A stretch of DNA of 56,571 nt from Spirochaetota bacterium (GTDB taxonomy: Bacteria > Spirochaetota > UBA4802 > UBA5550), in NCBI GenBank assembly GCA_003246895.1, contig QKCL01000082.1:1-56571 (forward strand), given 5' to 3'. This document shows positions 8,862 through 16,485 of the stretch, piece by piece. The stretch's first letter is position 1. Each line of letters begins with the position of its first letter. The position numbers and the translations under genes are program-made. Below the pieces are notes generated by a model that saw nothing but the letters and a program-made list of their open reading frames with translations, was not told the DNA's origin and ran no database searches.

Positions 8862-9394
8862 AAAAAAAGAAGGTGGTACTCGGAATTACATCATCAATTT
8901 CAGCCTATAAGGCCTGCGATCTCTCAAGGCTCTTTGTAAAGGGGGGGTATGATGTTCACGTTGTCATTACTGAAAATGCATCAAAGCTGGTGTCAACTCT
9001 CACGCTTGAGGCCCTGACGGGCAACCCTGTTCACACAAATGAAACTCTCTGGGAAAAACATGAAATGGGACATATAAACCTGAAAGAGGGTGCTGCACTT
9101 TTTCTTGTTGCGCCGGCTACAGCAAATATCATAGGCAAGTTCGCTTCCGGTATAGCAGATGACATAGTCTCTACCACATTTCTTGCAATGAAGTGCCCGG
9201 TGGTTCTTGCTCCCGCAATGAACCCTGACATGTTCAGCAGCAGGCCTGTTCAGGAGAACCTGAAAAAACTTGAAGGCTGGGGTATTAAAATAATAGATCC
9301 GGCGGAAGGTGTTGTTGCATGCGGTGACACTGGAAAGGGTAAACTCCCGGAAATCGAAGTAATATACAGGGAAGCATTGAATGAAATTAAGTGA
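8858..9394 (+). CDS. coaC: Phosphopantothenoylcysteine decarboxylase (separate CoaC)
   Basis: Flavoprotein that decarboxylates 4'-phosphopantothenoylcysteine in coenzyme A synthesis. The HFCD fold is shown by GITSSISAYKA, the catalytic His72 in GHINL, APAMNPDMF with Asn122, and ACGDTGKGKLPE with the proton-donor Cys155. In most bacteria this is the N-terminal half of a fused CoaBC; here it ends as a 178-residue protein and the synthetase is a separate gene that overlaps by 14 bases in another frame. Translation is coupled to mutL by an ATGA overlap. Confidence 0.9.
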   Translation: MKKKKVVLGITSSISAYKACDLSRLFVKGGYDVHVVITENASKLVSTLTLEALTGNPVHTNETLWEKHEMGHINLKEGAALFLVAPATANIIGKFASGIADDIVSTTFLAMKCPVVLAPAMNPDMFSSRPVQENLKKLEGWGIKIIDPAEGVVACGDTGKGKLPEIEVIYREALNEIK

Positions 9395-10046
9395 GCGTAA
9401 AATCATAGTAACCGGTGGGCCCACGAGAGAGTGGTTTGACCCCATACGTTTTCTTTCAAATGCATCTACCGGTAAAATGGGTGTCGCCCTGGCAGACGAG
9501 GCATTCAGGGTATCGGAAGATGTTGTTTTCATACACGGGCCCATATCTCCTGAACTTCTTGAGGGGAAAAAATACAGGACTCTTTCTGTTGAGTCCACTG
9601 CAGACATGCTTGAAGCTGTTCTTGGTGAACTTACTGATATGTCTGTTCTTATCATGGCGGCCGCTCCTGCAGATTATACACCTGTTGAAAAATCAGAGGT
9701 TAAGATAAAAAAGGGTGAAGGAGATATCTCTTTCTCCCTTAAACGCACACCGGATATTCTGAAAAATGTGTCCATGCATAAAACTGAAAAGGGGCTCTCA
9801 AAACTTTTTGTGGCAGGATTTGCAGCGGAGACAAACAACACTGAAGAGTATGCCATAGGGAAACTCAAGTCCAAGGGACTGGACATGATCTGTCTCAATG
9901 ACGTTTCAGCGGAAGGGGCCGGTTTCGGGAAGGATACAAACATAATGACTGTTTTTATAAATGACGGCAGCCGCGTTGAACTGCCCATGCAGTCAAAGGG
10001 CGAAATTGCAGGAGAGATTCTCAGGATAATAGAAAACAGACTCTGA
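9381..10046 (+). CDS. coaB: Phosphopantothenate-cysteine ligase (separate CoaB)
   Basis: Joins cysteine to 4'-phosphopantothenate, the step before CoaC. Recognised by VTGGPTREWFDPIRFLSNASTGKMG at the N-terminus, AAAPADYTP, the lysine-rich loop KSEVKIKKGEGDISFSLKRTPDIL and GFAAETNN. At 221 residues it equals the CoaB half of fused enzymes. Its start lies inside the end of coaC (14-base overlap), so the two are translationally coupled. The fused form may have been split by a frameshift, or the genes may be ancestrally separate; the start ATG has AGGGAAGC upstream and looks genuine. Confidence 0.9.
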   Translation: MKLSERKIIVTGGPTREWFDPIRFLSNASTGKMGVALADEAFRVSEDVVFIHGPISPELLEGKKYRTLSVESTADMLEAVLGELTDMSVLIMAAAPADYTPVEKSEVKIKKGEGDISFSLKRTPDILKNVSMHKTEKGLSKLFVAGFAAETNNTEEYAIGKLKSKGLDMICLNDVSAEGAGFGKDTNIMTVFINDGSRVELPMQSKGEIAGEILRIIENRL

Positions 10047-10062
10047 ATAGCGGAGGTGAGCC

Positions 10063-10893
10063 ATGTACAGACGCAGACCATCATTTGCCGGATCATTCTA
10101 TACATCAGATCCGGCGGATCTCAGGAGGCAGATTGAAACTTTTATTTCCAGTGCATCTTCGGATAAAAAGGAAATAGAAGGGAGGTTGCTTGGACTCATC
10201 TGCCCACATGCGGGCTACATCTATTCAGGGCAGGTGGCTGCCCATTCCTACAGCTATTTGTCAGGTATTAAGGATGCAGTTTTTGTTGTAATCGCGCCGT
10301 CGCACAGGGCCAGGTTTGATGGAGCCAGTGTTATTCCTGAAGGGATATATGAAACGCCGATCGGTGAGATGTCAATTGATTCTGAAATCGGCAAAATACT
10401 GCTTGAAAAGGACTATTTCAGCTATTACTCCCAGATTCATGAGGTAGAACATTCCCTTGAGGTTCAGGTCCCCTTTATTAAATTCATGTCACCTGATTCA
10501 TCGATAGTGCCGGTAATAGTGGGGGATTCAGACCGCACTTTTACTGAATCAGTTGGTTCCTCAATTGCCGAAGCCGTCAGGGAGTCCGGGAAAGATGCAG
10601 TTATTGTAATATCAACAGACCTTTCGCACTATCACAGCTATGATAAGGCCGGGGAAATGGACAGTGCATTTATCAATGCCGTAGAGACATTTGATGAGGA
10701 AAAAATTATAAATACCATTCGGTCCGGCAGGTCCGAAGCATGCGGTATCGCGGCTCTTCTATCCGGCATCGCTGCCTGCAGAAGTCTTGGGGCCACAGGT
10801 ATAAAAATTGTTAATTACGCAAATTCCGGTGATGTATCAGGTGACAGGAGCCAGGTTGTAGGTTATATGGCAGGAGTTATATATGGAAAGTAA
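10063..10893 (+). CDS. MEMO1 family protein (AmmeMemoRadiSam system protein B)
   Basis: A 276-residue Memo-family protein, a fold related to extradiol dioxygenases and able to bind metal. Motifs: FAGSFYTSDPADL, CPHAGYIYSGQVAAHSY, APSHRARFDG, EHSLEVQVPF, STDLSHYHSYDKA and EACGIAAL; the histidines and the cysteine near the end correspond to the usual metal-site residues. A strong GGAGGTGAG at 10052-10060 fixes the start. It overlaps the AMMECR1 gene by 11 bases, the standard pairing of the AmmeMemoRadiSam system. The third component, a radical SAM protein, is not nearby. Biochemical role in bacteria unresolved. Confidence 0.88.
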   Translation: MYRRRPSFAGSFYTSDPADLRRQIETFISSASSDKKEIEGRLLGLICPHAGYIYSGQVAAHSYSYLSGIKDAVFVVIAPSHRARFDGASVIPEGIYETPIGEMSIDSEIGKILLEKDYFSYYSQIHEVEHSLEVQVPFIKFMSPDSSIVPVIVGDSDRTFTESVGSSIAEAVRESGKDAVIVISTDLSHYHSYDKAGEMDSAFINAVETFDEEKIINTIRSGRSEACGIAALLSGIAACRSLGATGIKIVNYANSGDVSGDRSQVVGYMAGVIYGK

Positions 10894-11458
10894 AAATGAA
10901 CTAATAATCGGGGAAGATAAAAAAATTCTCCTCCAGATTGCGCGTGACTCCATCGCTTCAAAGCTCGGACTCTGTGAAATGAAGGATGATTACGGGCTGT
11001 CCGGTGACGCCGGGTCCCTTGTGCTTGGAGCCTTTGTAACCCTCCATATAAAGGGCAATCTCAGGGGCTGTATCGGTTATATAATGGGAGTTGCCGGTCT
11101 CTATGATACAATTTTTGAACTCGCAAGGTCCGCAGCGTTCTCGGATCCCAGATTCAGTCCTCTTTCAAAGACTGAATACGATAACATTGATATTGAGATC
11201 TCATTGCTTTCACCTATTTCAGAAGTTAACTCCATCGATGAAATATTGGTGGGGAGAGACGGGCTTATCGTTACAAAGGGCTATAACAGGGGGCTTCTTC
11301 TCCCCCAGGTTCCTGTCGAACAGGGCTGGGAGCTTGAGGAGTTTCTGAGCCATACTTGCATGAAAGCGGGACTCATGCCCGATACATGGAGAAAAGAAAA
11401 AATAAAGATTGAAAAATTCTCGGCAGAGGTTTTTTCTGAATTTGATTTTAATAAGTAA
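10883..11458 (+). CDS. AMMECR1 domain protein (AmmeMemoRadiSam system protein A)
   Basis: A 191-residue single-domain AMMECR1 protein. The signature LRGCIGYIMG (residues about 60-69) with its invariant cysteine, ARSAAFSDPRFSPLS, and the C-terminal GLLLPQVPVEQGWELEEFLSHTCMKAGL all match the family. The start overlaps the Memo gene by 11 bases, so the two products are probably made in step. A nucleic-acid or RNA-modification role is often suggested for the family but is not proven. Cytoplasmic. Confidence 0.9.
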   Translation: MESKNELIIGEDKKILLQIARDSIASKLGLCEMKDDYGLSGDAGSLVLGAFVTLHIKGNLRGCIGYIMGVAGLYDTIFELARSAAFSDPRFSPLSKTEYDNIDIEISLLSPISEVNSIDEILVGRDGLIVTKGYNRGLLLPQVPVEQGWELEEFLSHTCMKAGLMPDTWRKEKIKIEKFSAEVFSEFDFNK

Positions 11459-11471
11459 ACGGATATTTTTT

Positions 11472-11942
11472 ATGTTAAACAGAAACTGCGGAATAAAAAT
11501 TCTGCATATTGCTTTATTTGTAATTTTTTTATTTTTAACCGGCTGTAAGGATAAACCGTCATTTGTCGCCCCCACGTATGTTTTCATGAAATGGTCAGAT
11601 TCAGTAAGAAAGCTTGATTACAGAAGTTACAGTGAATGTGAGCTTTTTCCAAAGGAAAAAGAGGTATTCATGGACATGTACGGGAAATTCTATTTCGATG
11701 ATGTCTTTGTAACAGAAGTTGACGATGATAATGATAAAAATATCAGGGAAGACAGCCGGGGCTACAAATATAAAGTCCGAAATGTGAATTTTGAATGCAG
11801 GAGAATCATGAGAGAGGGCACACGTGTTCTCGATATTATGAAAGGGCAGGTTGAGTTTGTCAGATTCTCTGACGGTCCCGATGCAAAAAGGGGATGGCTC
11901 ATGTTTAACAGAACAATAACAAGGATCGGTTTGACTAAATGA
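11472..11942 (+). CDS. Lipoprotein encoded just upstream of the Lol exporter
   Basis: A 156-residue lipoprotein. The signal peptide has a long hydrophobic core and the lipobox FLTGC, with lipidated Cys25. The mature part (PTYVFMKWSDSVRKLDYRSYSECE..., aromatic and acidic) resembles NTF2-like or LolA/B-like small folds only loosely; no family assigned. I start at the ATG at 11472 with GGA at 11461-11463; an in-frame ATG at 11409 lies inside the AMMECR1 gene and would put 21 residues before the signal peptide. Its stop overlaps the permease start by ATGA, suggesting it serves the lipoprotein-release system. Confidence 0.75.
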   Translation: MLNRNCGIKILHIALFVIFLFLTGCKDKPSFVAPTYVFMKWSDSVRKLDYRSYSECELFPKEKEVFMDMYGKFYFDDVFVTEVDDDNDKNIREDSRGYKYKVRNVNFECRRIMREGTRVLDIMKGQVEFVRFSDGPDAKRGWLMFNRTITRIGLTK

Positions 11943-13243
11943 AGTTTTTTGAGTTTTTTATCGGCCTGAGATACCTCAGGTCAAAGAAGGAGCAGGGGTT
12001 TATATCGTTCAACACAATGCTTTCTGTTCTAATTGTTTTTCTCGGGGTTTTTATTCTTATCGTTGTGCTGTCGGTAATGAACGGTTTTCAGGGCCAGATA
12101 AAGGACAAGATACTTGATGTTGATTCCCATATTACAGTATCCAATCTCTCCAGTGAAATAGACGGAAGGGCAATACGGGATTACCGCCCACTTGCTGAAG
12201 GGATAAAAAAGGTCAAGGGAGTAAAATCCGCATACCCATACATCCAGGGTCAGGGGCTTTTCCGGTTCAGGAGAAATGTCGGGCCTGTGATTATTCGGGG
12301 CATGGGATCCAAAAATGAGATTCCGGCAGATACAGTTAAATTTATCAAGGTAAACAGGGAAAGTTTCGGTAAGGAGCACGGTGTTTATATTGGAGAGGAG
12401 ATGGCCCATAACTATAACATCAAGAAGGGCCAGACCGTTGAGATAATTGTTCCAAAGGGGAGGCTCAGCTACGTTACCGGAGTAACTCCGGGAATTGGAA
12501 GGTACAAAGTTCTTGGATTTTTTAAAACTGGTTACTATGATTTTGATACAAAGCTGATACTCATGTCGCTGAAGGACAGCCAGAAGCTTTTCTCTCTCGG
12601 TGATGTCGCGTATGGTGTGGGCGTAAAAATTGATGATATATACAGAATGACTGAAATGGCATCAAAGATTCAGACTGTAATCGGTTTTGAGTATTCCACA
12701 ATGACCGCTGAACAGAAGAACCATAATCTGTTCTACGCATTGAAACTTGAAAAACTCATAATGACAATTATTCTTTTCCTTGTGATAATCTCAGCAGGTT
12801 TTACAATTATGGGAACCATAGTCATGGTCATCATGGAAAAGAAGAAATCCATTGGTGTACTGAAGTCCATGGGAGCCAGGCCGAAATCTATAATGATTAT
12901 ATTTATTCTTGAAGGATTTCTTATTGGAGTTACCGGAACATTTCTTGGAGTAATCCTTGGACTGGCAACGGCCCTGAATCTTGAGGCAATAATAATCTGG
13001 ATTGAGGATGCCATAAACAGTGTGATGCTGTTTGTTTATCAGACATTTGACCTTGGTGTTTTTTACAGGATAAATATTGTTCCGACCAATGTCTATTATA
13101 TAGATTCAATACCGACCGATATTGATCCGGAATTTGTGGTGTTTATAGCATCTGTGGCGATTTTTCTTTCAACATTTGCAGCCATATTCCCTGCATGGCA
13201 GGCTTCAAGACAGAAGCCTGTTGAAACAATAAGATATGAATAG
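11939..13243 (+). CDS. Lipoprotein-releasing ABC permease (LolC/LolE family)
   Basis: FtsX-type permease of 434 residues that, with LolD, extracts lipoproteins from the inner membrane. The N-terminal FFEFFIGLRYLRSKKEQGFISFNTMLS and first helix (about residues 28-48), a large periplasmic MacB-like domain (about 49-270), and three C-terminal helices (about 275-300, 320-350, 395-420) match LolC/E. The C-terminus ends in FPAWQASRQKPVETIRYE, the classic ending. Only one such gene is present here, so it may form a homodimer as LolF-type permeases do. Translationally coupled to the upstream lipoprotein. Confidence 0.9.
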   Translation: MKFFEFFIGLRYLRSKKEQGFISFNTMLSVLIVFLGVFILIVVLSVMNGFQGQIKDKILDVDSHITVSNLSSEIDGRAIRDYRPLAEGIKKVKGVKSAYPYIQGQGLFRFRRNVGPVIIRGMGSKNEIPADTVKFIKVNRESFGKEHGVYIGEEMAHNYNIKKGQTVEIIVPKGRLSYVTGVTPGIGRYKVLGFFKTGYYDFDTKLILMSLKDSQKLFSLGDVAYGVGVKIDDIYRMTEMASKIQTVIGFEYSTMTAEQKNHNLFYALKLEKLIMTIILFLVIISAGFTIMGTIVMVIMEKKKSIGVLKSMGARPKSIMIIFILEGFLIGVTGTFLGVILGLATALNLEAIIIWIEDAINSVMLFVYQTFDLGVFYRINIVPTNVYYIDSIPTDIDPEFVVFIASVAIFLSTFAAIFPAWQASRQKPVETIRYE

Positions 13244-13251
13244 GTGCTAAC

Positions 13252-13950
13252 GTGACTGAAAATCAGGAAAATATAATTGAAATAAAGAATCTCACAAAGA
13301 CATACGGCCTCGGGACAAGCAGTGTTGAAGTGCTGAAATCAATAGATCTCAATGTCAGGAAGGGGGAGGTTCTGTCCATTATCGGGCCGAGCGGTGCCGG
13401 GAAATCAACACTTCTTAATCTCATGGGGTGTTTGGATAATTTTGAGAGAGGGCAGCTCACAATTCTCGGAAAGGATATTTCAGAGTTCTCGGTTGATGAA
13501 CTTTCAAATCTGAGAAACAGGCATATAGGGTTTATTTTTCAGCTGCATAATCTCCTGCCGGAATTTACCGCACTTGAAAACATTATGATGCCGCTTCTCA
13601 TACGCAGAGTAGACAGGGGGGAAGCGAAAAAATCCGCCATGGAGCTTCTGGAAAAATTTGGTCTTACCCACAGACACAGTCATAAGCCTTCTGAGATGTC
13701 CGGAGGGGAATGTCAGAGAATTGCGGTGGCAAGGGCAATAGTGGGGCAGCCTGACCTTATACTTGCTGATGAACCGACAGGAAGCCTGGATTCCCATAAT
13801 TCTTTAAAACTTATGGATATATTGCTTGAACTTTGTCGTAAAGATGGTAAAACTTCCATTATTGTGACGCATGATATGAAAATTGCCGAAAAGGCTGACA
13901 GAATTGTTTCCATGATAGACGGTAAAATTATAGAAGAAAAAAGCTTATAG
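13252..13950 (+). CDS. lolD: Lipoprotein-releasing ABC ATPase LolD
   Basis: ATPase subunit of 232 residues that powers the adjacent permease. Walker A is GPSGAGKST (about residues 44-52), Q-loop FQLHN, signature MSGGECQR, Walker B LILADEPTGSLD and the switch histidine in IVTHD. Start is GTG with TAGGTG upstream; gap to the permease is eight bases. The MacB/LolD subgroup is supported by GTSSVEVLKSIDLNV near the N-terminus and by context. Confidence 0.92.
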   Translation: MTENQENIIEIKNLTKTYGLGTSSVEVLKSIDLNVRKGEVLSIIGPSGAGKSTLLNLMGCLDNFERGQLTILGKDISEFSVDELSNLRNRHIGFIFQLHNLLPEFTALENIMMPLLIRRVDRGEAKKSAMELLEKFGLTHRHSHKPSEMSGGECQRIAVARAIVGQPDLILADEPTGSLDSHNSLKLMDILLELCRKDGKTSIIVTHDMKIAEKADRIVSMIDGKIIEEKSL

Positions 13951-13961
13951 TACAGGAGATT

Positions 13962-15047
13962 ATGGCGGATCTAATAAAGACAGTCACAGATAAGAGTCAG
14001 TTCGAATTTATATTTAACAATTTCTTCACTGGTAATTCGGTTTTTATAAAGACAAACAGCGGGAATATAAATCTGCAGTTTCTCGGGTATTCTGACGGAA
14101 ATGCTGCGTTCAGAATTCCACTAGTAAAATCCATTCCTGATAATGTTGTGGTTTTTGTGCGACGCGGCCATAATAATATCTATCTCAGCATGAAGTTTGT
14201 TGAAAGGAGTGAAGATACTTTTATGTTCATTCCTGTAAAGTTTCAGATTATCTCAGAGTCCAGAAAGGAAGACCGTAAGCTTCTTCAGGTTGAAGGGGGC
14301 GGCAAGAGTATAATGTATGTCAATAATCTCGTCACCGAATATATGCTCCACAGGGAGCTTTCCACATCGGAGAAAAAAATAGACAAGGTCAAGGAGGTTG
14401 CTGAATTTGAACTTAAGAAAAAATTTGAGTATGTTAAAATACTTTTTTCTTTTGAGGCAAAATCCGACCAGAGATTCAAGTTTATCCAGTCAAATTCAAG
14501 GCCCCTTTATATTCCCAACCTGAATGAAGACCCGACTCCGGAACTTGAAGAGGATTTTAATCACTATATAAACAACATATACCGTACTGACCATTCAGTT
14601 TCTTCAAGGAACAAGTTCATAGCTGAGATAACAGCTCCAATTATGTACAACGAGGTTATACCCTACGGATATGTGCAGGTGAACGGAATGCAGCCCTTTA
14701 CAGACGGTATCCTTGAAGTGTGCAGGCGTATGACAATTGTGGTTGATCAGCTCCTGCGAAAAAACAATCTTCTAACTCCTTTAAGCGAAAAGTTTCTGGT
14801 TTCTGACCTTTCTGCAGGCGGTGTAGGTTTTGTATTCAAGGACAAGAGGCTCATCAGGTATTTTCAGGAAGGGAGCAAGGTCAGTTTTGAGATAATGCTC
14901 CCCACAATGAAAAAGGCTGTAATGGGTGCCATTGTGAGAAATATAACATTCATGGAAAACAACATTATAAAGGTTGGTGTCCAGATTGATACTATGGCGG
15001 ATAAATACAGGGAAAATTATATGGAGTATGTGGAATCGGGCAAGTAG
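13962..15047 (+). CDS. PilZ-like / DUF1577-like protein
   Basis: A 361-residue cytoplasmic protein. Residues about 10-110 (FNNFFTGNSVFIKTNSG, then FIPVKFQIISESRKEDRK) look like the N-terminal domain of YcgR-type flagellar brake proteins. The last 90 residues (LVSDLSAGGVGFVFKD, then GSKVSFEIMLPTMKKAVMGAIVRNI) look like a PilZ barrel: DLSxGGxGF is its second motif, while an RxxxR motif is only approximated by ESRKEDRK. Leptospiral DUF1577 proteins have this layout, as I remember. It may bind cyclic di-GMP. It closes the mutL operon, 11 bases after lolD, and ends five bases from a convergent gene. Confidence 0.6.
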   Translation: MADLIKTVTDKSQFEFIFNNFFTGNSVFIKTNSGNINLQFLGYSDGNAAFRIPLVKSIPDNVVVFVRRGHNNIYLSMKFVERSEDTFMFIPVKFQIISESRKEDRKLLQVEGGGKSIMYVNNLVTEYMLHRELSTSEKKIDKVKEVAEFELKKKFEYVKILFSFEAKSDQRFKFIQSNSRPLYIPNLNEDPTPELEEDFNHYINNIYRTDHSVSSRNKFIAEITAPIMYNEVIPYGYVQVNGMQPFTDGILEVCRRMTIVVDQLLRKNNLLTPLSEKFLVSDLSAGGVGFVFKDKRLIRYFQEGSKVSFEIMLPTMKKAVMGAIVRNITFMENNIIKVGVQIDTMADKYRENYMEYVESGK

Positions 15048-15052
15048 TTGTG

Positions 15053-15766
15053 CTACCTGCTGAAGAATCCGTTAAGTTTTTCCCTGGCAATATTAAGTCC
15101 CTCTTCTACAGAATCAAAGAAGTTCAGAATTTTAAGGTCTTCCTTTGCTATTTTTCCGTATTTTACCAGAGCCTCAAAGTTTATAATCTCCTCCCAGTAC
15201 TGTCTGTTGTAGAGCATTACAAATATTTTTTCCCTGTCCATTTTTCCTGTCTGAATTAATGTCAGTGTTTCGAACATTTCGTCAAGGGTGCCGAAACCTC
15301 CGGGATATACAATGACAGCTCTTGCATGATAAAGCAGCCAGAGTTTTCTTGTAAAGAAGTAGTGGAATTCAAAATTAAGTTCAGGGTCAATGTACTTGTT
15401 TGGGAACTGTTCAAAAGGCAGCGATATGTTCAGTCCAATTGTTTTGCAGCCTGCTTCACTTGCTCCGCGGTTTGCAGCCTCCATGATGCCCGGGCCGCCG
15501 CCTGTACATATATAAAATGTTTCACCGCATCTTTCTTCAATTTCCCTGCTGAACAGGGACAGTTCCCTGGAAAGTTCATATGCATCTAGATAATTTTTGT
15601 CCTCGGGTTTTGTTCTGGCTGATCCGAAAAAGACAACCGTGTTATTTATGCTGAGCTCTTCGAATCTTGAGGCCGGTTCTATGTATTCACTCAGGATTCT
15701 AAGGGGCCTGGCAGGTGTTGAGTTCATGAATTCAGGATTTTTGTATGATTTTTTAGGTTTGTACAT
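15053..15766 (-). CDS. LOG family protein (cytokinin riboside 5'-monophosphate phosphoribohydrolase)
   Basis: A 237-residue Rossmann-like LOG protein that hydrolyses nucleoside 5'-monophosphates to base and ribose 5-phosphate. Signature segments are GGGPGIMEAANR (residues 89-100) and PGGFGTLDE (residues 155-163), with FFTRKLWLL between them supplying catalytic residues. Bacterial members are often annotated as lysine decarboxylase by mistake. Its ATG directly follows the TAG stop of the upstream ATPase gene, so the two form a coupled operon. Confidence 0.88.
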   Translation of the reverse strand: MYKPKKSYKNPEFMNSTPARPLRILSEYIEPASRFEELSINNTVVFFGSARTKPEDKNYLDAYELSRELSLFSREIEERCGETFYICTGGGPGIMEAANRGASEAGCKTIGLNISLPFEQFPNKYIDPELNFEFHYFFTRKLWLLYHARAVIVYPGGFGTLDEMFETLTLIQTGKMDREKIFVMLYNRQYWEEIINFEALVKYGKIAKEDLKILNFFDSVEEGLNIAREKLNGFFSR

Positions 15767-16345
15767 CTATGAAAAGTACCGTCTTTTCCTTCTAATATTA
15801 AAAATGGTGCCGTCAGTGGTCTCAGAAACATTTGAGGCAATGATGTGCTTTTTATCAATATATTCAATGGTAACCGAATCCATAAAATTCAGTATGATTT
15901 TAAGTCCCGCACCTATACCTCTCAGAGGAACCTCTTCTCCATTGATTTTCAGCGACAGTTTGGACTTGTCGCTGTCTGTAGCATATGTAACAACCTGATC
16001 AAAATAGTTGCCGGCATTTCTATCTGGAAGATCCCCCAGAATCTTGATAAAATCAAGACCGCTTCCATGATCTATTATCGTGGCATCAAATTCGTCATCA
16101 GATATAGTATATCTGATTGTTATATTGTGATTAACTCCAATTTTGTTACGGTTTCTGTCACAATCAATGGTTACCTGAATTGCATTTGTAATGGATTCAT
16201 CCATGGAAAGGATAATTTCATCAATTTCTTCCTGAGGAAAATCCATTTCATTCAGGTCCTTGATTAGATAACCTATCACCTCTGGTACTATGGACGTGTC
16301 TGCATGGAAGCTGTCAAGAAATGCGATTTCTTTCTTTTTGTTCAT
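15767..16345 (-). CDS. RsbW-like ATP-binding protein (anti-sigma factor kinase family)
   Basis: A 192-residue stand-alone GHKL ATPase domain. The N-box is SMDESITNAIQ with Asn54, the G1 box DHGSGLD (residues 92-98) and the G2 box RGIGAGLKI (residues 142-150). There is no phosphoacceptor histidine domain, so it resembles serine kinases of the RsbW/SpoIIAB partner-switching type and not a sensor kinase. No anti-anti-sigma (STAS) gene is adjacent, so its partner must be elsewhere. A good promoter lies at 16385-16413. First gene of a two-gene operon with the LOG protein. Confidence 0.75.
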   Translation of the reverse strand: MNKKKEIAFLDSFHADTSIVPEVIGYLIKDLNEMDFPQEEIDEIILSMDESITNAIQVTIDCDRNRNKIGVNHNITIRYTISDDEFDATIIDHGSGLDFIKILGDLPDRNAGNYFDQVVTYATDSDKSKLSLKINGEEVPLRGIGAGLKIILNFMDSVTIEYIDKKHIIASNVSETTDGTIFNIRRKRRYFS

Positions 16346-16384
16346 TAATACAATATAGTATACTTTTATAAATTTTAGTATTTA

Positions 16385-16413
16385 ATTTTATTCATTCTTA
16401 GCATTTTAGTCAA
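16385..16413 (-). promoter_or_regulatory. Promoter of the ATPase-LOG operon
   Basis: Reading the minus strand, TTGACT (16413-16408) is followed after exactly 17 bases by TAAAAT (16390-16385), about 40 bases before the ATG at 16345. Both hexamers match the vegetative consensus at five of six positions. Confidence 0.6.
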
Positions 16414-16485
16414 TAAAAAATATAGGTTGACCTCCAATTTATTTGTCCTGATTCTGATAATATAGAAAAGAAAGTTGGTGTTACT

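Noticed and set aside
8993-9655. 220-codon minus-strand frame over coaC/coaB
   Set aside because: Antisense to two well-conserved enzymes, no domain or ribosome site.
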